Assembly: GCA_951800935.1 (NCBI GenBank)
Contig: CATOLW010000069.1
Span: 1-6,691, forward strand
Reading direction: 5' to 3'
DNA from: an uncultured Clostridium sp.
GTDB taxonomy: Bacteria > Bacillota_A > Clostridia > TANB77 > CAG-508
Length of the DNA: 6,691 nucleotides
Made by a program: the position numbers and the translations under genes. The notes below the pieces were generated by a model. The model was not told where the DNA came from. It did not search any database and was given only the letters and a program-made list of their open reading frames with translations. Below, one piece after another: positions 5,774 to 6,691 of this stretch. Every line of letters starts with the position of its first letter. Position 1 is the stretch's first letter.

Positions 5774-6691
5774 TTTATTTTATCCTCCTTTGTTGGTTGT
5801 AAAGTATCAAAGATAGATAGTTGCTTAAATTGTGGCAGTGGCAATTCGTTTCGTTCTTGATAAATTAAGTTTGTTTCAATAAAGTTTTGATTAAATTGAT
5901 AAACCTTATTGTAGTATTTTCCTTTACAAGTGATAAAATATTTAGCTCTTTTTAAAGTAACACCTAAGTTTTTTAAGGATTCAAAATCAAGTAAAAACTC
6001 ACGTCTTGCTCGAATGATTTTTTTAGCAGAAATGACACCAATACCAGGAATTCGAAGTAAAGTGAAGTAATCCGCAGTATTAATTTCGACAGGGAATTTG
6101 TCCATGTTTCGTAAAGCCCAATCGCATTTTGGGTCTAAAATATGGTTGAAATTAGGATGAGTTTCGTCTAATAATTCATTTGCTGTAAATCCATAAAAAC
6201 GAAGGAGCCAATCGGCTTGATAGAGTCTATTTTCACGAAGAAGGGGAGGAGACTCCAAAGTAGGTAGATTTTTGTCGTTATTTACACTAATATAAGCGGA
6301 ATAATATACTCTTTTTAAAGCTAACTTTTGATATAGACCTTCTGAGAGTTTTAGAATTTTTAAATCAGTTTCTGGTGTAGCTCCTATAATTAATTGTGTG
6401 GTTTGCCCAGCAGGAACAAAGCTAGGTTTAAACTTACTTTTTTCTAAAATATTTTGTTTGATACCATTTGAAACATAAGACATTGGTGTTAAGATGCCAT
6501 CTTTTTCTTTTTGTGGGGCAAGCAATTTTAAGCTTTCATTGGAAGGTAATTCAATATTAATACTTAGTCTATCTACTAAAAGTCCTAATTTGTCAATTAA
6601 TTCTTTACTGCAACCAGGAATGCTTTTACAGTGAATGTAACCATTGAAGTTATACTCATTTCTCAAAATGGATATGGTTTTTATTAGCAAT
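5752..6691 (-). CDS. Putative DNA modification/repair radical SAM protein (TIGR03916 type), C-terminal part
   Basis: The frame is open to the window edge, so the N-terminus with the expected CxxxCxxC iron-sulfur motif is outside; a TTG at 6690 is an internal codon, not the start. The visible 312 residues have the later radical SAM barrel strands (GYIHCKSIPGCS, about 18-29; RLSINIELPSNESL, 41-54; PAGQTTQLIIGATPETD, 93-109), then YYSAYISV (129-136). A helix-hairpin-helix DNA-binding motif follows (INTADYFTLLRIPGIG, 203-218, and the next helix). This architecture matches the radical SAM protein paired with the TIGR03915 family gene that follows. Radical SAM plus DNA-binding suggests action on DNA; the substrate is unknown. 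No CGG codon occurs; a CGGA at 6069-6072 is in another phase (GCG GAT) and is read normally. Confidence 0.88.
   Translation of the reverse strand, partial: LLIKTISILRNEYNFNGYIHCKSIPGCSKELIDKLGLLVDRLSINIELPSNESLKLLAPQKEKDGILTPMSYVSNGIKQNILEKSKFKPSFVPAGQTTQLIIGATPETDLKILKLSEGLYQKLALKRVYYSAYISVNNDKNLPTLESPPLLRENRLYQADWLLRFYGFTANELLDETHPNFNHILDPKCDWALRNMDKFPVEINTADYFTLLRIPGIGVISAKKIIRARREFLLDFESLKNLGVTLKRAKYFITCKGKYYNKVYQFNQNFIETNLIYQERNELPLPQFKQLSIFDTLQPTKEDKIKCLTGSL

Noticed and set aside
1..6691. CRISPR arrays, tRNA or rRNA genes, riboswitches
   Set aside because: I looked on both strands and saw no regularly spaced repeats, no tRNA-like cloverleaf or TTCGA-type arm in a plausible setting, and no rRNA signature.

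Overview
The window looks like a chromosomal piece of a low-GC (roughly 30% by eye) member of the Bacillota. The evidence is the MurT/GatD lipid II amidation pair, a LiaF-like envelope protein, a class III ribonucleotide reductase, strong AGGAGG-type ribosome binding sites and A/T-rich codon use. TGA is used as a stop (gatD, the LiaF-like gene) and TGG encodes Trp, so this is not the Mycoplasma code.

Layout: (1) the 3' end of nrdD, forward, 1-347. (2) A near-perfect 80-bp palindrome, 349-428, between convergent genes. (3) A reverse murT-gatD operon, 2531 to 393, that amidates the D-glutamate of lipid II. (4) A 146-bp divergent promoter region, 2532-2677. (5) A forward operon, 2678-5018: a HAD nucleotidase of the UMPH-1 (cytosolic 5'-nucleotidase III) type, a LiaF-like four-helix membrane protein and a membrane-anchored DUF4097-type beta-repeat protein. 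(6) A reverse pair, 6691 to 5015: a radical SAM DNA-repair-type protein, cut by the window edge, and its usual partner, overlapping by 22 nt.

The main result is a recoding pattern. Three genes (gatD, the HAD gene, the DUF4097 gene) appear broken by five +1 frameshifts. Each shift falls on an in-frame CGG codon followed by A. Skipping only the C and reading GGA as glycine restores a gap-free family protein. Those five are the only in-frame CGG codons I found by eye in about 2,150 codons. CGGA in other codon phases is read normally, and CGC, CGA and CGT are used as ordinary arginine codons. The glycine gained is the third of the conserved GGG in GatD, the motif-IV glycine of the HAD enzyme, and the first glycine of a GxG repeat rung in the DUF4097 protein. 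This argues against random sequencing error or gene decay. It suggests that CGG is not a normal sense codon here and that CGG-A is decoded as a quadruplet or +1 shift giving glycine. The mechanism, and whether it holds genome-wide, are inference.
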